Below, one piece after another: positions 34,208-45,494 of a DNA stretch of 64,000 nucleotides. The stretch comes from Haloarcula regularis (GTDB taxonomy: Archaea; Halobacteriota; Halobacteria; Halobacteriales; Haloarculaceae). The position numbers were made by a program, and so were the translations under genes. The stretch spans positions 2,480,001-2,544,000 of the forward strand of contig NZ_CP119794.1 in NCBI RefSeq assembly GCF_029338315.1, read 5' to 3'. How positions within the stretch are numbered: the stretch's first letter is position 1; each line of letters begins with the position of its first letter. The notes under the pieces were generated by a model, which was given only the letters and a program-made list of their open reading frames with translations, did not search any database and was not told where the DNA came from.

Positions 34208-34312
34208 TACAACGAATCGCAGAGCGGAAGCGATGCGGTGAGTGAACCGGCAGCGAGGATTCGAAGCAAGGAGTGGGAGGTGAGCGAGCGAAGCGAGTGA
34301 ACGGGAACGACT

Positions 34313-34337
34313 GGGGTTCAAATCCCTCGCCGCCCGT
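34313..34337 (+). repeat. Duplicate of tRNA-Arg 3' end (att-like, copy 2)
   Basis: 25 bp identical to 34184-34208, from the T-arm to the discriminator plus one base. The rest of the tRNA is absent, so it is an attachment-site-type remnant from integration at the tRNA gene. Confidence 0.85.
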
Positions 34338-34340
34338 TTC

Positions 34341-34360
34341 CGTCGTCGGGGTTCCTCGCT
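34341..34360 (+). repeat. Left 20-bp flank repeat of the toxin-antitoxin insertion
   Basis: 'cgtcgtcggggttcctcgct' recurs at 35359-35378 with a single mismatch (g/a). Together with the tRNA-end words this puts a compound direct repeat on each side of the toxin-antitoxin pair. Confidence 0.75.
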
Positions 34361-34869
34361 TACTTCCGATAGTCCTCGATATTCCGATACGGCACGTAGT
34401 ACCCGATCTCGTCGACCCACGTCGAGAGCCACTCGTCGGCGGTCGATTCGTCCACCCGCCCCGCATCGATCGCGGCCAAGAGGACGCCGACCGACCCGAC
34501 GACGGTAACCCCTTGATCTTTGGCAAACGAACGGGCATCACCGTCGTCCGTCAGTAATCGTCCATCGTGTGCGTCCGCGACAGCGAATGCCTGTGCTTCA
34601 CCCGGATCCAGGTGGGAACGCACGACAGCCTCACGGTTCGAAACGGTGTCTGAGATTTCGACGACTGGGATTCCGTCGTCGAGTACGTCGAGTGCTGACT
34701 GGAGATCCGGATGCTCGTCGACGCCATGCGCCAGTTCCTCGCGGACGACCGGCACAGTACAGACGTTGGAAAGAGCGGCGACGAGATCGGTTCGGTCGAT
34801 ATAGGCGAAATTCGAGAGGACGGTCGTGTTCAGAACACTGGGGTTCGACGGAACAGCGTTGCCTGTCAT
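34360..34869 (-). CDS. PIN-domain toxin (VapC-like ribonuclease)
   Basis: 169 aa from the ATG complementary to 34867-34869. Acidic PIN-domain residues: Asp/Ser near 'VLNTTVLSNFAYIDR' (here Asn-Thr-Thr rather than the usual D-x-N/S), Glu in 'REELAHGV', 'LDPGEAQAFAVADAHDG' and Asp-Asp in 'LLTDDGDARSFAK'. The first Asp appears replaced by Asn, which could lower activity. Overlaps the antitoxin gene by 4 nt, the classic toxin-antitoxin order. It cleaves RNA if active. Confidence 0.8.
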   Translation of the reverse strand: MTGNAVPSNPSVLNTTVLSNFAYIDRTDLVAALSNVCTVPVVREELAHGVDEHPDLQSALDVLDDGIPVVEISDTVSNREAVVRSHLDPGEAQAFAVADAHDGRLLTDDGDARSFAKDQGVTVVGSVGVLLAAIDAGRVDESTADEWLSTWVDEIGYYVPYRNIEDYRK

Positions 34870-35237
34870 TCCGACGCTGATTCCCCGTCGTCACCCGTCT
34901 CCTCGTCGCTAAAGTCGAGTTCCCGTGCGGCCTCTCTCTCATACTCGGCATCGTCATCGTCTGCGAGGCCGATGCGTAATTCGACGCCGTGTTCCCGAAG
35001 GAGGTCACGCATCGTCCACCGATCGACGTCGGCGAGTCGGGCTGCATCTCCGAGCGTAATTCGCTCGCGCTCGTAGAGCGCAATCGCCGCTGCGATCCGT
35101 TCGTTCTCGTGGTCGTCGAAGTACTCCCGAACGAACTCCCTGAGTGCATCGCTCTTCCCGCCGAAGACGCCAGCTTCGACCGCCCCCTCGATGAGCAGAT
35201 CGAGGTCGTCCGGATAGGAGCCAGTGATCCGTCCCAT
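34866..35237 (-). CDS. UPF0175/RHH-HTH-type antitoxin
   Basis: 123 aa from the ATG complementary to 35235-35237 ('MGRITGSYPDDLDLLIEGAV'); an upstream ATG (35261) would add 8 residues. The N-terminal part looks like a ribbon-helix-helix dimerisation/DNA-binding unit ('GGKSDALREFVREYFDD'), followed by a UPF0175-like HTH ('YERERITLGDAARLADVDRW', 'RDLLREHGVELRIG'). It would neutralise the PIN toxin and autoregulate the pair. The acidic tail fits a haloarchaeal protein. Confidence 0.8.
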   Translation of the reverse strand: MGRITGSYPDDLDLLIEGAVEAGVFGGKSDALREFVREYFDDHENERIAAAIALYERERITLGDAARLADVDRWTMRDLLREHGVELRIGLADDDDAEYEREAARELDFSDEETGDDGESASE

Positions 35238-35669
35238 AGTTGAGTCAATATTCGCCTTCATACTATTTATGAACCATGCTGTCGCTGCGCCGATTATAGA
35301 GTCGTTCTAGTGGGATTCGTTCGCCCATCGAACGCCCTCGCCGCCCGTCCACTTGTCACGTCGTCGGAGTTCCTCGCTGCGGGACGAGTGGCAGTCCGGC
35401 TCAGATACCGGGTACGTCCAGACGTATACCAACTTAGTAAGGGTACTCTCATATTATATGCCCGGTACGTACATACGTATGGTCGACACTAGAGAGCTGC
35501 TCCTCGTGGCGTCTCGGGACGTCTCGGGGGGGTTCGACGCCCCACTGACCGACGCGGCTGGGGCGGTGCCAGGGACGGCCCGAGGGGTATCGCGTGTGCG
35601 TGACTGTTGTTGCTGTGAGAGCGGCGTGGTGCGTCGCGTCGCCCTCGGACACCGGGCCGGTGGTGGCAC
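35238..35669. other. Region between the antitoxin gene and the MCP gene
   Basis: 432 bp without a supported gene. It holds the antitoxin promoter, the right copies of the tRNA-end word (35335-35348) and flank repeat (35359-35378), then AT-richer DNA with 'catattatatgcc' at 35449-35461, a candidate TATA box for a rightward transcript. In-frame stops interrupt the reading frame of the MCP at 35490. Confidence 0.6.
35335..35378 (+). repeat. Right compound direct repeat of the toxin-antitoxin insertion
   Basis: It contains the 14-bp tRNA-end word 'ccctcgccgcccgt' (35335-35348), a 10-bp spacer, and the 20-bp flank word (35359-35378). The left compound repeat (34324-34360) has the same two words with a 3-bp spacer. 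Confidence 0.75.
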
Positions 35670-37264
35670 GTGGGTCTGAACCCGCTTGCGAGCGTGCGCT
35701 CGTGGCTGCGAGACGACGACAGCCAGGCCGTCCGCTCCGACGGTGGTACGGTGACCGACGTGTCGGGTTCCGACGCTGCGCCTGCGGACCCGTCGGTGCC
35801 CGACGACAGTACGGACGAGGCGGAGACGACCGACGCGTTCGCGGTCGACGAGCAGGTCCTGTTCGACGGCCTCGCACAGGCCGCGTTCGTCATCGACACC
35901 GAGGGACGGATCCAGGCCTGGAACCACGGCATGGCGGACTAACGGGCATCGACGCCGCGGACGCGCTCGACCGGACCGACGTCGGGATGCTCCTCTACGA
36001 GACGAACGAGGAGACGATGATCGAGCAGGTGCTCGCGGCCCCACAGACCGCAGACGAAGTCTACGGGCTGACGGTGGAGGATCCGGCTCGGAATCTCTAT
36101 GTCAAGGAGGACCGCGTCGCCGACCACAGCGGGAACGTCGAGCACTACGCGCGGGTGACCGTGATGCCGCTGTACGAGGACGGAACATTACAGGGGGCCG
36201 TCGAGATGGTCCAGGACCTGACCGAGGAGCGCAAGCGCCAGGAGGCGACCGAGGCGCTGGTCGACGAGGTGTCGGGGACGCTCCGGGCGCTGATGGCTGG
36301 GGACCTCGACGCCCGCGCCTCCTTTGACGCGAAGGGCGCCGTCGACTCGCAGCTGCTGGGGGTCGTCGACGACGTCAACCAGATGGCCGCGGACCTCCAG
36401 GACATCGTGGTCCGTGTCGACGAGCAGGCGAGCCACCTCGGCAACTCGGTCGAGCGGGCCGTCACCGCCGCCGACGACATCGCCCGCAACGTCGACGAAC
36501 AGAACGCCCTGCTGGTCGAGAGCGTCGACGAGATGCACTCCTTCTCGGCGAACATGGAGGAGGTCGCCGCCACCGCCGAGGAGGTCGACTCGGCGGCGCG
36601 GACGGCCCGCGAGGCAGCCAACGAGGGCCTGGACGCCTCCGAGGACGCTCACGCGGCGACCGACGAGGTCACCGACATCGGCGAGGAGCTCGTCACCTCG
36701 GTCGCCGACCTCGGCGAGCGGATGGACGACATCGAAGACGTCGTCGAGGTCATCTCCCAGGTGGCCGAACAGACCAACATGCTCGCGCTGAACGCCAACA
36801 TCGAGGCGGCCCGCGCGGGCAAGGACGGCGACGGCTTCGCCGTCGTCGCCGACGAGGTCAAGACCCTCGCCGACGAGACCCGCGAGCACACCGAACAGAT
36901 CACAGAGAAGATCGACCGACTGCAGGCCCAGACCGACTCGACCGTCGACGCGGCCGAGCAGTCCCACGAGCAGATAGCGAACGCCAGCGATCAGATCGAC
37001 GACGTGCTGACGGCCTTCGATGATATCGCCGAAGCTATCGACGAGGCGGCCGACGGCATCAGCGACGTCTCGCGCGCGACCGACGACCAGGCGGCGACGG
37101 TCGAGGAACTGACTTCGACGCTGGAACAGGCCCGGGAACACGCGGCCGACACCGAGGAGGCCGCCGACAACATCGTGGCGGCGACCGACGACCAGACCGA
37201 GGCCATCGGTGAACTGGAGGCCCACGTGCGGCGCCTGCGCGACGATTCGTCCGACACCACGTGA
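35670..37264 (+). CDS. Soluble methyl-accepting transducer (MCP) with PAS domain, frame broken near 35938
   Basis: GTG at 35670 ('MGLNPLASVRSWL'); acidic linker; PAS domain ('GLAQAAFVIDTEGRIQAWN'). The frame hits TAA at 35940-35942, but one added base ('...HGMAE' then 'LTGIDAADALDRTDVG') continues the PAS without loss. A HAMP-like linker and the MCP signalling hairpin ('ISQVAEQTNMLALNANIEAA') follow, with heptads to the TGA at 37262-37264. Restored ~531 aa, no membrane helix, so a cytoplasmic sensor for a PAS ligand or redox state that reports to CheA. Confidence 0.85.
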
Positions 37265-37434
37265 CCAGCCCGGAACAGCCGGTCTTGGCGCCGGCGTCGA
37301 ACGACAATTCGACGGCGCGCTCGTGGGGAGACGTTCGCCGACGTTCCACCGACGAGCATGCGTGCGCAACCGGTCGAAATTTCACGAACGAGATCCCCGA
37401 TTCGGACGGACGAAAGAGATCGTTACTGAATTAG

Positions 37435-39605
<2,171 letters not shown>

Positions 39606-39689
39606 GCACCCACGGCGCGGTGCCCGCTGACGTCCGGCGACGTGCCGGGCAGGCGTCACCGTATCCGCTCGTTGTTCGCTGCCGCTGGA

Positions 39690-40985
39690 TTATCGCGACT
39701 CGACGTGCACTCGGACAGGACCGTCCGGCTGTGCCGTCATCTGTGGCGCCACCGTGATCTCCTCGCGCGCGTCGAGTCGGTACCGCGAGAGCACCGCGGC
39801 GAGCACGGCCTTCATCTCGAGGCGGGCGAAGTGGCGCCCGATGCAGATGCGGGCCGGCGCCGAAGGGAACGTACGCGTCCCCTCTCTCCCGTGGCGTCGT
39901 GTCGACCCACCGGTCCGGGTCGAACCGCAGCGGCTCCTCGTAGAAGCGGCCGTCGCGGTGGACGTTCCACACCGAGAGGAGCACCTGCTCGCCGGCGGGC
40001 AGGCGCCAGTCGCCGACCTCGACCGTCTCGGTCGTGACGCGGGGGATCGCGTGGACAGGCGGGTAGAGCCGGAGCGTCTCGTCGACGACCCGCTCGACGT
40101 ACTCGAGGGCCTGCAGGTCCGAAAGTGTCGCCTGCCCGTTGACGGTCGCGTCGACCTCCGCCGTGGCGCGTTCGGCGACCGCCGGGTGGGACCCGAGCTG
40201 GTGGAGGGCGTAGGTCATCCCCAGCGCGGTGGTCTCGTGGCCCGCAAAGAGCATCCCGACAACCTGGTCGAGCACCGCCGACTCGTCGAAGCCCGACGTC
40301 GGGTCCTCGCGCAGCGACGCGAGCGTCGCGAGCAGGCTGTCCGCGTCGGGGTCGGTCCCGGCCGCCGACAGGAGCTCCTGCGCTCGCCCCCGCAACGCCT
40401 CCGACCCACGGCGGAACCGCCGCCTGGCAGGCGTCGGCACCCAGTCGGGCAGCACCCACGACGTCGGTTCGAACCAGCCGTTCAGCGCGTGGGCGGCCTC
40501 GGTCAGCGACGCGAGCTCCGCGCCCGCGAGCGAGTGGCCCAGCACCACCTCGAACAGGTTCTCCAGCGCGAGGAGGCGCATCTCTTCGTCGAGTCTGACC
40601 GTCGTTCGCCCGTCCCACCCGTCGAGCCGGTCGTGGGCGAGCGCGGACATCGTCGATGCGTACTCGCCGATGCGGGTGGGACGAAAGAAGTCCTCCATCG
40701 CGTGGCGCTGGCGCCGCCACTGGTCGCCCTCGGCGGCGAGCAGCGCCTCGCCGAAGGCGACGGTGAAGTCGTCGAGTTTCGCGAACCGCTCCCGGTCGCG
40801 CAGCACCGCACCGACGTGGTCCGGGTGGGCGACGACGGTGACCTCCTTGCCCAGCAACTGCATGCGAAAGACGTCGCCGATCGACTCGACGGCCTCGGCC
40901 ACGAACCCGAACGGGTCACTCGCGAAACCGACCGTGTGGCCCAGCGCCGGCCACCCGGGCGGCGCGGGCGGGGATTCCCTGCCAT
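39690..40985 (-). CDS. Cytochrome P450, frame broken near both ends
   Basis: Starts at the ATG complementary to 40983-40985. An added G at 40977-40979 gives 'MAGESPPAPPGWPALGHTVG'. The long middle frame has the I-helix 'MLFAGHETTALGM', ExxR in 'DETLRLYPPVHAIPR' and 'RFDPDRWVD'. The heme loop breaks after 'YVPFGAGP'; two bases added at the GGG of 39851-39853 restore 'RICIGRHFARLEMKAVLA', including the Cys ligand, and lead to TAA at 39690-39692. ~432 aa, soluble P450 of the CYP102/174-like archaeal type; substrate unknown. Confidence 0.88.
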
Positions 40986-41110
40986 GTTCCCAGCGGTGTC
41001 GGCCCCCGGACAAAAGTGTTGAGTTCGTCGCCCGGCCCCGTGTCCCACGGCCGTCGCCCCCGCCGCCGAACCGAAACCGACAGGTGAGACACCTGCGGCC
41101 ACACGACTGT

Positions 41111-41719
41111 ATGCTCACGGAGGTCGCACGGACGTACTCCGACGTGTTCGCCCCCGAGATATTCGTGCTCGTCTGTGGACTGTTGCTCATCGGTTACGAG
41201 TGGCGGACGCTCGCCGATCGGTCGCTCGCGTCGCTGGCCCCGCGAGTCGCCACTCTCGGTGTCGGGTGGGGCCTCGCCTTCCTCGTCTACCAGGGTGTCC
41301 CGCGGCTCGTTACTCACCCACCCACGTGGGCACCTGACGCGACGGGCAGCGCCGGCCTCGGCCTCGGTGTCCTCCTCATCTGGGCAGTCTGGCGACGACG
41401 GCGCTGGGGGACTCTGGTCCCGGGCTTTGCGGCGCTGCTGGTCGGCGTCACCGTCCCGCACCTCCTGGTCACCCCGTTCTGGGACATCTCGAGCCACGTC
41501 CTTTACGTGGTGGTCCCCGCGGGCTACCTCTCGCTGGTCGACGGGCGGTTCGCGCCGCTTTCCGCCCTCGCCCTCGGGATGGTCGTCGCCCGGCCGCTGG
41601 CCGGCGCCCACACCTGGCCCCAGTCGGTCGGCGGCCTCCTTCTGGGTGTGGTCTTCCTCTGGGCCGCCATCCGGGTCTGGTTCCCCGACCGCCTCTCAGT
41701 GCCGGCGGCGACGGCGTGA
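41111..41719 (+). CDS. Integral membrane protein, degenerate PAP2-like
   Basis: 202 aa from the ATG at 41111. Six hydrophobic helices. The segment 'WDISSHVLYVVVPAGYLSL' then 'VVARPLAGAHTWPQSVGGLL' recalls the PAP2 phosphatase motifs (S-G-H and S-R-x5-H-x3-D), but Gly and Asp are replaced (SSH, HTWPQ), so phosphatase activity is doubtful. It could be a PAP2-derived membrane protein of other function. Confidence 0.6.
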   Translation: MLTEVARTYSDVFAPEIFVLVCGLLLIGYEWRTLADRSLASLAPRVATLGVGWGLAFLVYQGVPRLVTHPPTWAPDATGSAGLGLGVLLIWAVWRRRRWGTLVPGFAALLVGVTVPHLLVTPFWDISSHVLYVVVPAGYLSLVDGRFAPLSALALGMVVARPLAGAHTWPQSVGGLLLGVVFLWAAIRVWFPDRLSVPAATA

Positions 41720-41959
41720 CCGCTCGAACGCGTCTCTACCAGGGAGCCGTATCTGGTGCCATTTCTTGTTTCAGTGGATATGGAATATGGTACAATATAG
41801 AAGAAGTGGCGAAGAATGGGTAGAGTTCTGGAATTTGTTTATCAGTTAAGGCAGATATCTATTTAAAATCTCTTCGACAAACTCATATTGGCCTAGTATC
41901 GTCACATATTTGACGATCCGGATACGTGTGATCGAGCGCGACGTTCCGGTTTCGGCGGC

Positions 41960-42290
41960 TCAGTCGTCGGACTCGGCGGCCGCGTCCCGTTCGCTCGCGA
42001 GGCGTGAGGCGACGTCCGTGATGAGGTCCTCCTGGCCGCCGACGACCTCCCTCTCGCCCAGTTCCAGCAGCATCTCGTGCGGGTCGATGCCGTACGTCGC
42101 GCCCGCTTCGATGCCGGCGGGGGTGTTCCCGATGGCTAGGCCCAGGTTGTCGTGGGCGTGGAAGCCGACGTCGCTCGGGAGCATCGCTCCCGCCGAGTCC
42201 ATGACGTAGACGGCGTCGGCCCCGTACTCCTCGATCAGTTTCGTCCGTTCGAGGACGGTCTCGGACGTCTGGCCGACTATTTCGTCGTCC
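41960..42290 (-). pseudogene. Decayed copy of 4-hydroxy-2-oxovalerate aldolase (mhpE)
   Basis: The reverse strand reads '[20 protein letters not shown]', '[17 protein letters not shown]', '[15 protein letters not shown]', '[19 protein letters not shown]', ending '[12 protein letters not shown]'. This matches the C-terminal half of the intact gene at 53086-54123 but lacks ~14 residues after 'AMLPSDV' and ~90 residues after 'EAGAT'; the N-terminal half is absent. It is a clear remnant with internal deletions. Confidence 0.9.
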
Positions 42291-42392
42291 GCACCCCCAA
42301 AATAATGGACGTACGCGTGTTAGGATCAGGTCCCGTCCGGGAAACTCCCAGTACATCTCCACGGTCGTCTCAGGACCTGTATCGGACAAGCA

Positions 42393-42454
42393 GAACAGTC
42401 GTTCAGACAGTATAAAAATTCATTCAACCAGACCGTTGGGTAGAACTGTTGTTC
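42393..42454. promoter_or_regulatory. TATA element flanked by two GAAC-N4-GTTC palindromes
   Basis: GAAC(agtc)GTTC at 42393-42404 and GAAC(tgtt)GTTC at 42443-42454 stand on either side of 'tataaaaatt' (42411-42420). On the reverse strand the TATA box is ~27 nt before an ATG at 42389 whose short frame leads into the decayed aldolase copy. A third such palindrome is at 42994-43005. Confidence 0.55.
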
Positions 42455-43299
42455 AGTTTGCCTGAACTTCTCTTCGCCTCTGATGGAGTACTCTCGTTAC
42501 GACCGTTCGCTCAGATGTCATCGGGGGTTGTTTCGAGCGGGGGATCGGCGCCGCTGTGGGTCGGGTTGACGTCGACACGTATCGGTATCTTCTCGCGAGT
42601 TTCCAGTCACCACAGCCCGGGTCAGTGAACAGATTCGACGGATTCCCGAGCAGTTCTGCTGTGACCGTGGAAGATTTCGAGATCCCTGGGCCGACTGGCC
42701 TCATCGTGGGGTTGGTCACCGGTGTGTCTCCCCCGACCGACTCCATCCCCCAGTCGCGTGTTCCCACTGAGTCGGGGGCCGGATTCCGGGTGCGTGCTCG
42801 GTACTTGATGGAGTAACGCTTCGCAACCGGTAGGTGTGTCGGGGGTGTTACGGAGCGCATTTACCGATCTTGATTTCACGTGTGAACTCGGGTGTGCCCC
42901 ACTCTCTCTGCAGTTTTGACGCGTTCCCGGATACTGACGTCGGTCAGAGCAGGCGGATATCTCTGGCTCATCCCTCGATGTCGCAAAGTGTCGGAACGGT
43001 TGTTCACTCGTCCTGAACCGAGTCCTGACGAGCGATACGGGGGGACATTCGCTTCCAGACTGCGCTGACGGTGCTCGGCGCAGTGTCCCCGCGTTCACCA
43101 TCTCTCACTCGACGCCGGTACGCCCTTCCGTTTTCGGAGGCGGTGGGGGGACGGTCATCTGGCGGTATCGATTCACATTGCGACACGGTTGTCGTGACGC
43201 TCCCACCCTGTGACCGAGCTCCGAACAACGGTGCCAGACGAAGTAGCTGAGACCCGTCCGACACAATGTTTAATGTGAACGTTTGCGTTATGTCGGTTA
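42455..43299. other. Gene-poor accessory stretch before the cupin gene
   Basis: About 845 bp with no gene I can support. Short frames exist on both strands (e.g. 42556-42816), but they have no recognisable domains and irregular codon use. It contains the third GAAC(ggtt)GTTC palindrome (42994-43005) and, at 43268-43275, 'gtttaatg', a TATA-like element 25-30 nt before the cupin ATG. Confidence 0.6.
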
Positions 43300-43719
43300 A
43301 TGGCGACCGATTACCGATTCGTCGAGCCACAAGACGTCGAGACGATTCAGTTCGACTGGGGCAAGAGCAAGTGGATGAGTTCCCCGGCCGTGACCGGTTC
43401 CGAGTCGTTCAGCGCCGGTGTCGTCGTCCTTGAACCGGATGCGGCACACGAGCGACACGTGCATCCAGACAGTGAGGAGATCCTCTATTTCATGACCGGT
43501 TCGGGGGTTCAGACAGTTGCCGATGAGGAACGCGACGTGTCGGCTGGACATATGGTGTACATCCCCGCCGGCGTCGAGCACAGCACACACAATACGAGCT
43601 GGGAACCGTTGCGGTTCATCGCGGTATACGGCCCACCGGGACCAGAGTCGGGACTCGCTGACATGCCCGAGAGTACGGTTCTTCCGCCCGGTGTCGCGAG
43701 TGATACGGATCCGTCGTGA
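43300..43719 (+). CDS. Cupin-domain protein
   Basis: 139 aa from the ATG at 43300. A single conserved beta barrel with cupin motif 1 'ERHVHPDSEEILYFMTGSG' (His, His, Glu metal ligands) and motif 2 'VYIPAGVEHSTHNTSWEP' (His). Such small cupins bind a metal and act as isomerases, dioxygenases or sugar-binding proteins. First gene of the catabolic island, 78 nt before the PEP-hydrolase-family gene. Confidence 0.88.
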   Translation: MATDYRFVEPQDVETIQFDWGKSKWMSSPAVTGSESFSAGVVVLEPDAAHERHVHPDSEEILYFMTGSGVQTVADEERDVSAGHMVYIPAGVEHSTHNTSWEPLRFIAVYGPPGPESGLADMPESTVLPPGVASDTDPS

Positions 43720-43797
43720 CGGACGGTCGCTGGGGCAGCCACCGACGAACGGGGCATAGATTATTATGGCCACCGAGTCTCTGTGCCGACACGGCGT

Positions 43798-44628
43798 ATG
43801 AGTATGAAATTCACTCGCGCGGAGTCCATGCACATGCTTCAAGAGACTGTCGACGCCGGCGAGCCGATCATCGGGTCGGGCGCTGGCACCGGTATCTCGG
43901 CGAAGTTCGCCGAGCGAGGCGGGACTGACTTGATCATCATTTACAACTCGGGGCGCTACCGTATGGCCGGGCGGGGATCCCACGCCGGGTTGCTCGCCTA
44001 CGGCGACGCGAACGAGATCGTCGTCGACATGGCCGGCGAGGTTATCCCGGTCGTCGAGAACACGCCGGTCCTCGCCGGCGTCCACGCGACGGACCCGTTC
44101 CGCGACATGGACGTCTTCCTCGACGAGATCAAGCGCCTCGGCTTCTCCGGTGTCCAGAACTTCCCGACGCACGGACTCATCGACGGGAAATTCGGCGAGG
44201 AACTCGACGAACTCGGACTGGGCTACGACAGGGAAATCGAGATGATCGAGATGGCGAGCGACAAGGGCCTTCTCACCGCACCGTACGTCTTCGACGAGGA
44301 GCAGGCCCGCCGGATGGTCGAGGCCGGTGCCGACATCGTCGTCGCCCACCTGGGCCTGACGAGGGGCGGTGACATCGGTGCGGCGGACGTCTCGCCGCTC
44401 CAGGAGGCTTCGGAGACGGTCCAGCGACTCCGCGACGCTGCCGTCTCGGTCGACGACGAGGTCCTGGTCATCTCTCACGGCGGTGCCCTCGCAGAGCCCG
44501 AGGACGTCGCCTACTCCATGGAACACACCGAGGGCGTCCACGGCTTCTTTGGCGCGTCGAGCGTCGAACGGCTCCCGACCGAACGCGCCATCGAGCAGCA
44601 GGTCGCGGATTTCAAGGACGTGCTGTAA
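43798..44628 (+). CDS. Phosphoenolpyruvate-hydrolase-family TIM-barrel protein
   Basis: 276 aa from the ATG at 43798 (MSM or MKF). Motifs 'IIGSGAGTGISAKFAERGGT', 'LIIIYNSGRYRMAGRGSHAG', 'PVLAGVHATDPFRDMDVFL', 'GFSGVQNFPTHGLIDG' and 'VISHGGALAEPED' are characteristic of the family that also forms the C-terminal half of the tomato Tm-1 protein. It is related to PEP mutase/isocitrate lyase-like barrels. The partner Tm-1-like N-terminal module is encoded separately at 51307. The substrate is unknown. Confidence 0.85.
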   Translation: MSMKFTRAESMHMLQETVDAGEPIIGSGAGTGISAKFAERGGTDLIIIYNSGRYRMAGRGSHAGLLAYGDANEIVVDMAGEVIPVVENTPVLAGVHATDPFRDMDVFLDEIKRLGFSGVQNFPTHGLIDGKFGEELDELGLGYDREIEMIEMASDKGLLTAPYVFDEEQARRMVEAGADIVVAHLGLTRGGDIGAADVSPLQEASETVQRLRDAAVSVDDEVLVISHGGALAEPEDVAYSMEHTEGVHGFFGASSVERLPTERAIEQQVADFKDVL

Positions 44629-44753
44629 CCGGGGACGTCACTCGGGCGTTCGGTGAGTCGGACCGGCCGTCCGTTCGTCGAACCCGGGACCGCGGGAGTC
44701 GCCTCGGTGGTGCGGTCGGCCGGGTAACGACGGTCAAAAGGCGCGCCGCTCGC

Positions 44754-45494
44754 TCACACCATCTGTTCGACGATCTCGTCCGTCGAGAGGTTCGCCGGCG
44801 TCCCCGACAGCGTCTTTTTCCCCTCGTTCAGGATCATGATATCGTCGACGAGATCCCTGACGATCTCCAGATCGTGTGAGACCAGGATAATCGAGGTTTC
44901 CTTCTGGTCACGCAACGACTTCACGAACCGGATCACCGACTCCCTGTCGCGCCGCGAGAGTTCGGTCAGCGGTTCGTCGAGCATCAACACGTCGGGCTCG
45001 GACTCGATCGATCGACTGATCGAGAGGATCTGCTTCTGCCCGCCGGTCAGGTCTTCGACGCGGTCTCGCGGATCGAGCGACTCCACCCCGTACTCGTCGA
45101 GTTTCGCTTCGACCTCCTGGATCATCTTGCCCTTCCGGAGTGTCTTGATCGGGCCACGCGAGTTGGTCATCTCCCGTCCCATGAAGAAGTTCTCCCAGAC
45201 GGTCGCCTTGTCGACGAGCGCCATGTACTGGTAGGTCATCGCGATACCCGCGTCGGCCGCGTCCTGTGGACTGTCGAACGAGACGGGCTCTCCGTCGAGT
45301 ACGATCTCCCCGGAGTCCGGCTTGAGATAGCCGTTCAGGACCTTCAGCAGCGTCGACTTCCCGGCACCGTTGTCCCCGACCAGCCCCATCGCGGCGTTGC
45401 GGTCAAGGGAGAACGACACGTCGTCGAGTGCGAGCACCGGGCCGTAGCTCTTCGAGATGCCCTTAACGTCCAGGACGACGTCCGCATCGCTCAT
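44754..45494 (-). CDS. Sugar ABC transporter ATP-binding protein (ribose type), first of two
   Basis: 246 aa. Walker A 'GDNGAGKSTLL', Q-loop region 'MTYQYMALV', signature 'LTGGQKQIL', Walker B 'VLMLDEP' and an intact H-loop 'ILVSHDLEIV'. It is a single ABC domain, whereas ribose/xylose importers usually have a fused double one. Overlaps the next ATPase gene upstream by 4 nt (45491-45494), same operon as the permease and binding protein. Confidence 0.93.
   Translation of the reverse strand: MSDADVVLDVKGISKSYGPVLALDDVSFSLDRNAAMGLVGDNGAGKSTLLKVLNGYLKPDSGEIVLDGEPVSFDSPQDAADAGIAMTYQYMALVDKATVWENFFMGREMTNSRGPIKTLRKGKMIQEVEAKLDEYGVESLDPRDRVEDLTGGQKQILSISRSIESEPDVLMLDEPLTELSRRDRESVIRFVKSLRDQKETSIILVSHDLEIVRDLVDDIMILNEGKKTLSGTPANLSTDEIVEQMV

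Noticed and set aside
35940..35942. Stop in the MCP gene as a real gene end, with the small N-terminal PAS fragment as an independent protein
   Set aside because: The PAS domain continues without a gap in the next frame, and the downstream part lacks its own start and promoter.
42556..42816. Possible 86-codon gene in the spacer before the cupin gene
   Set aside because: No recognisable domain, unusual composition, no promoter at the expected distance; overlapped by an equally weak reverse frame.
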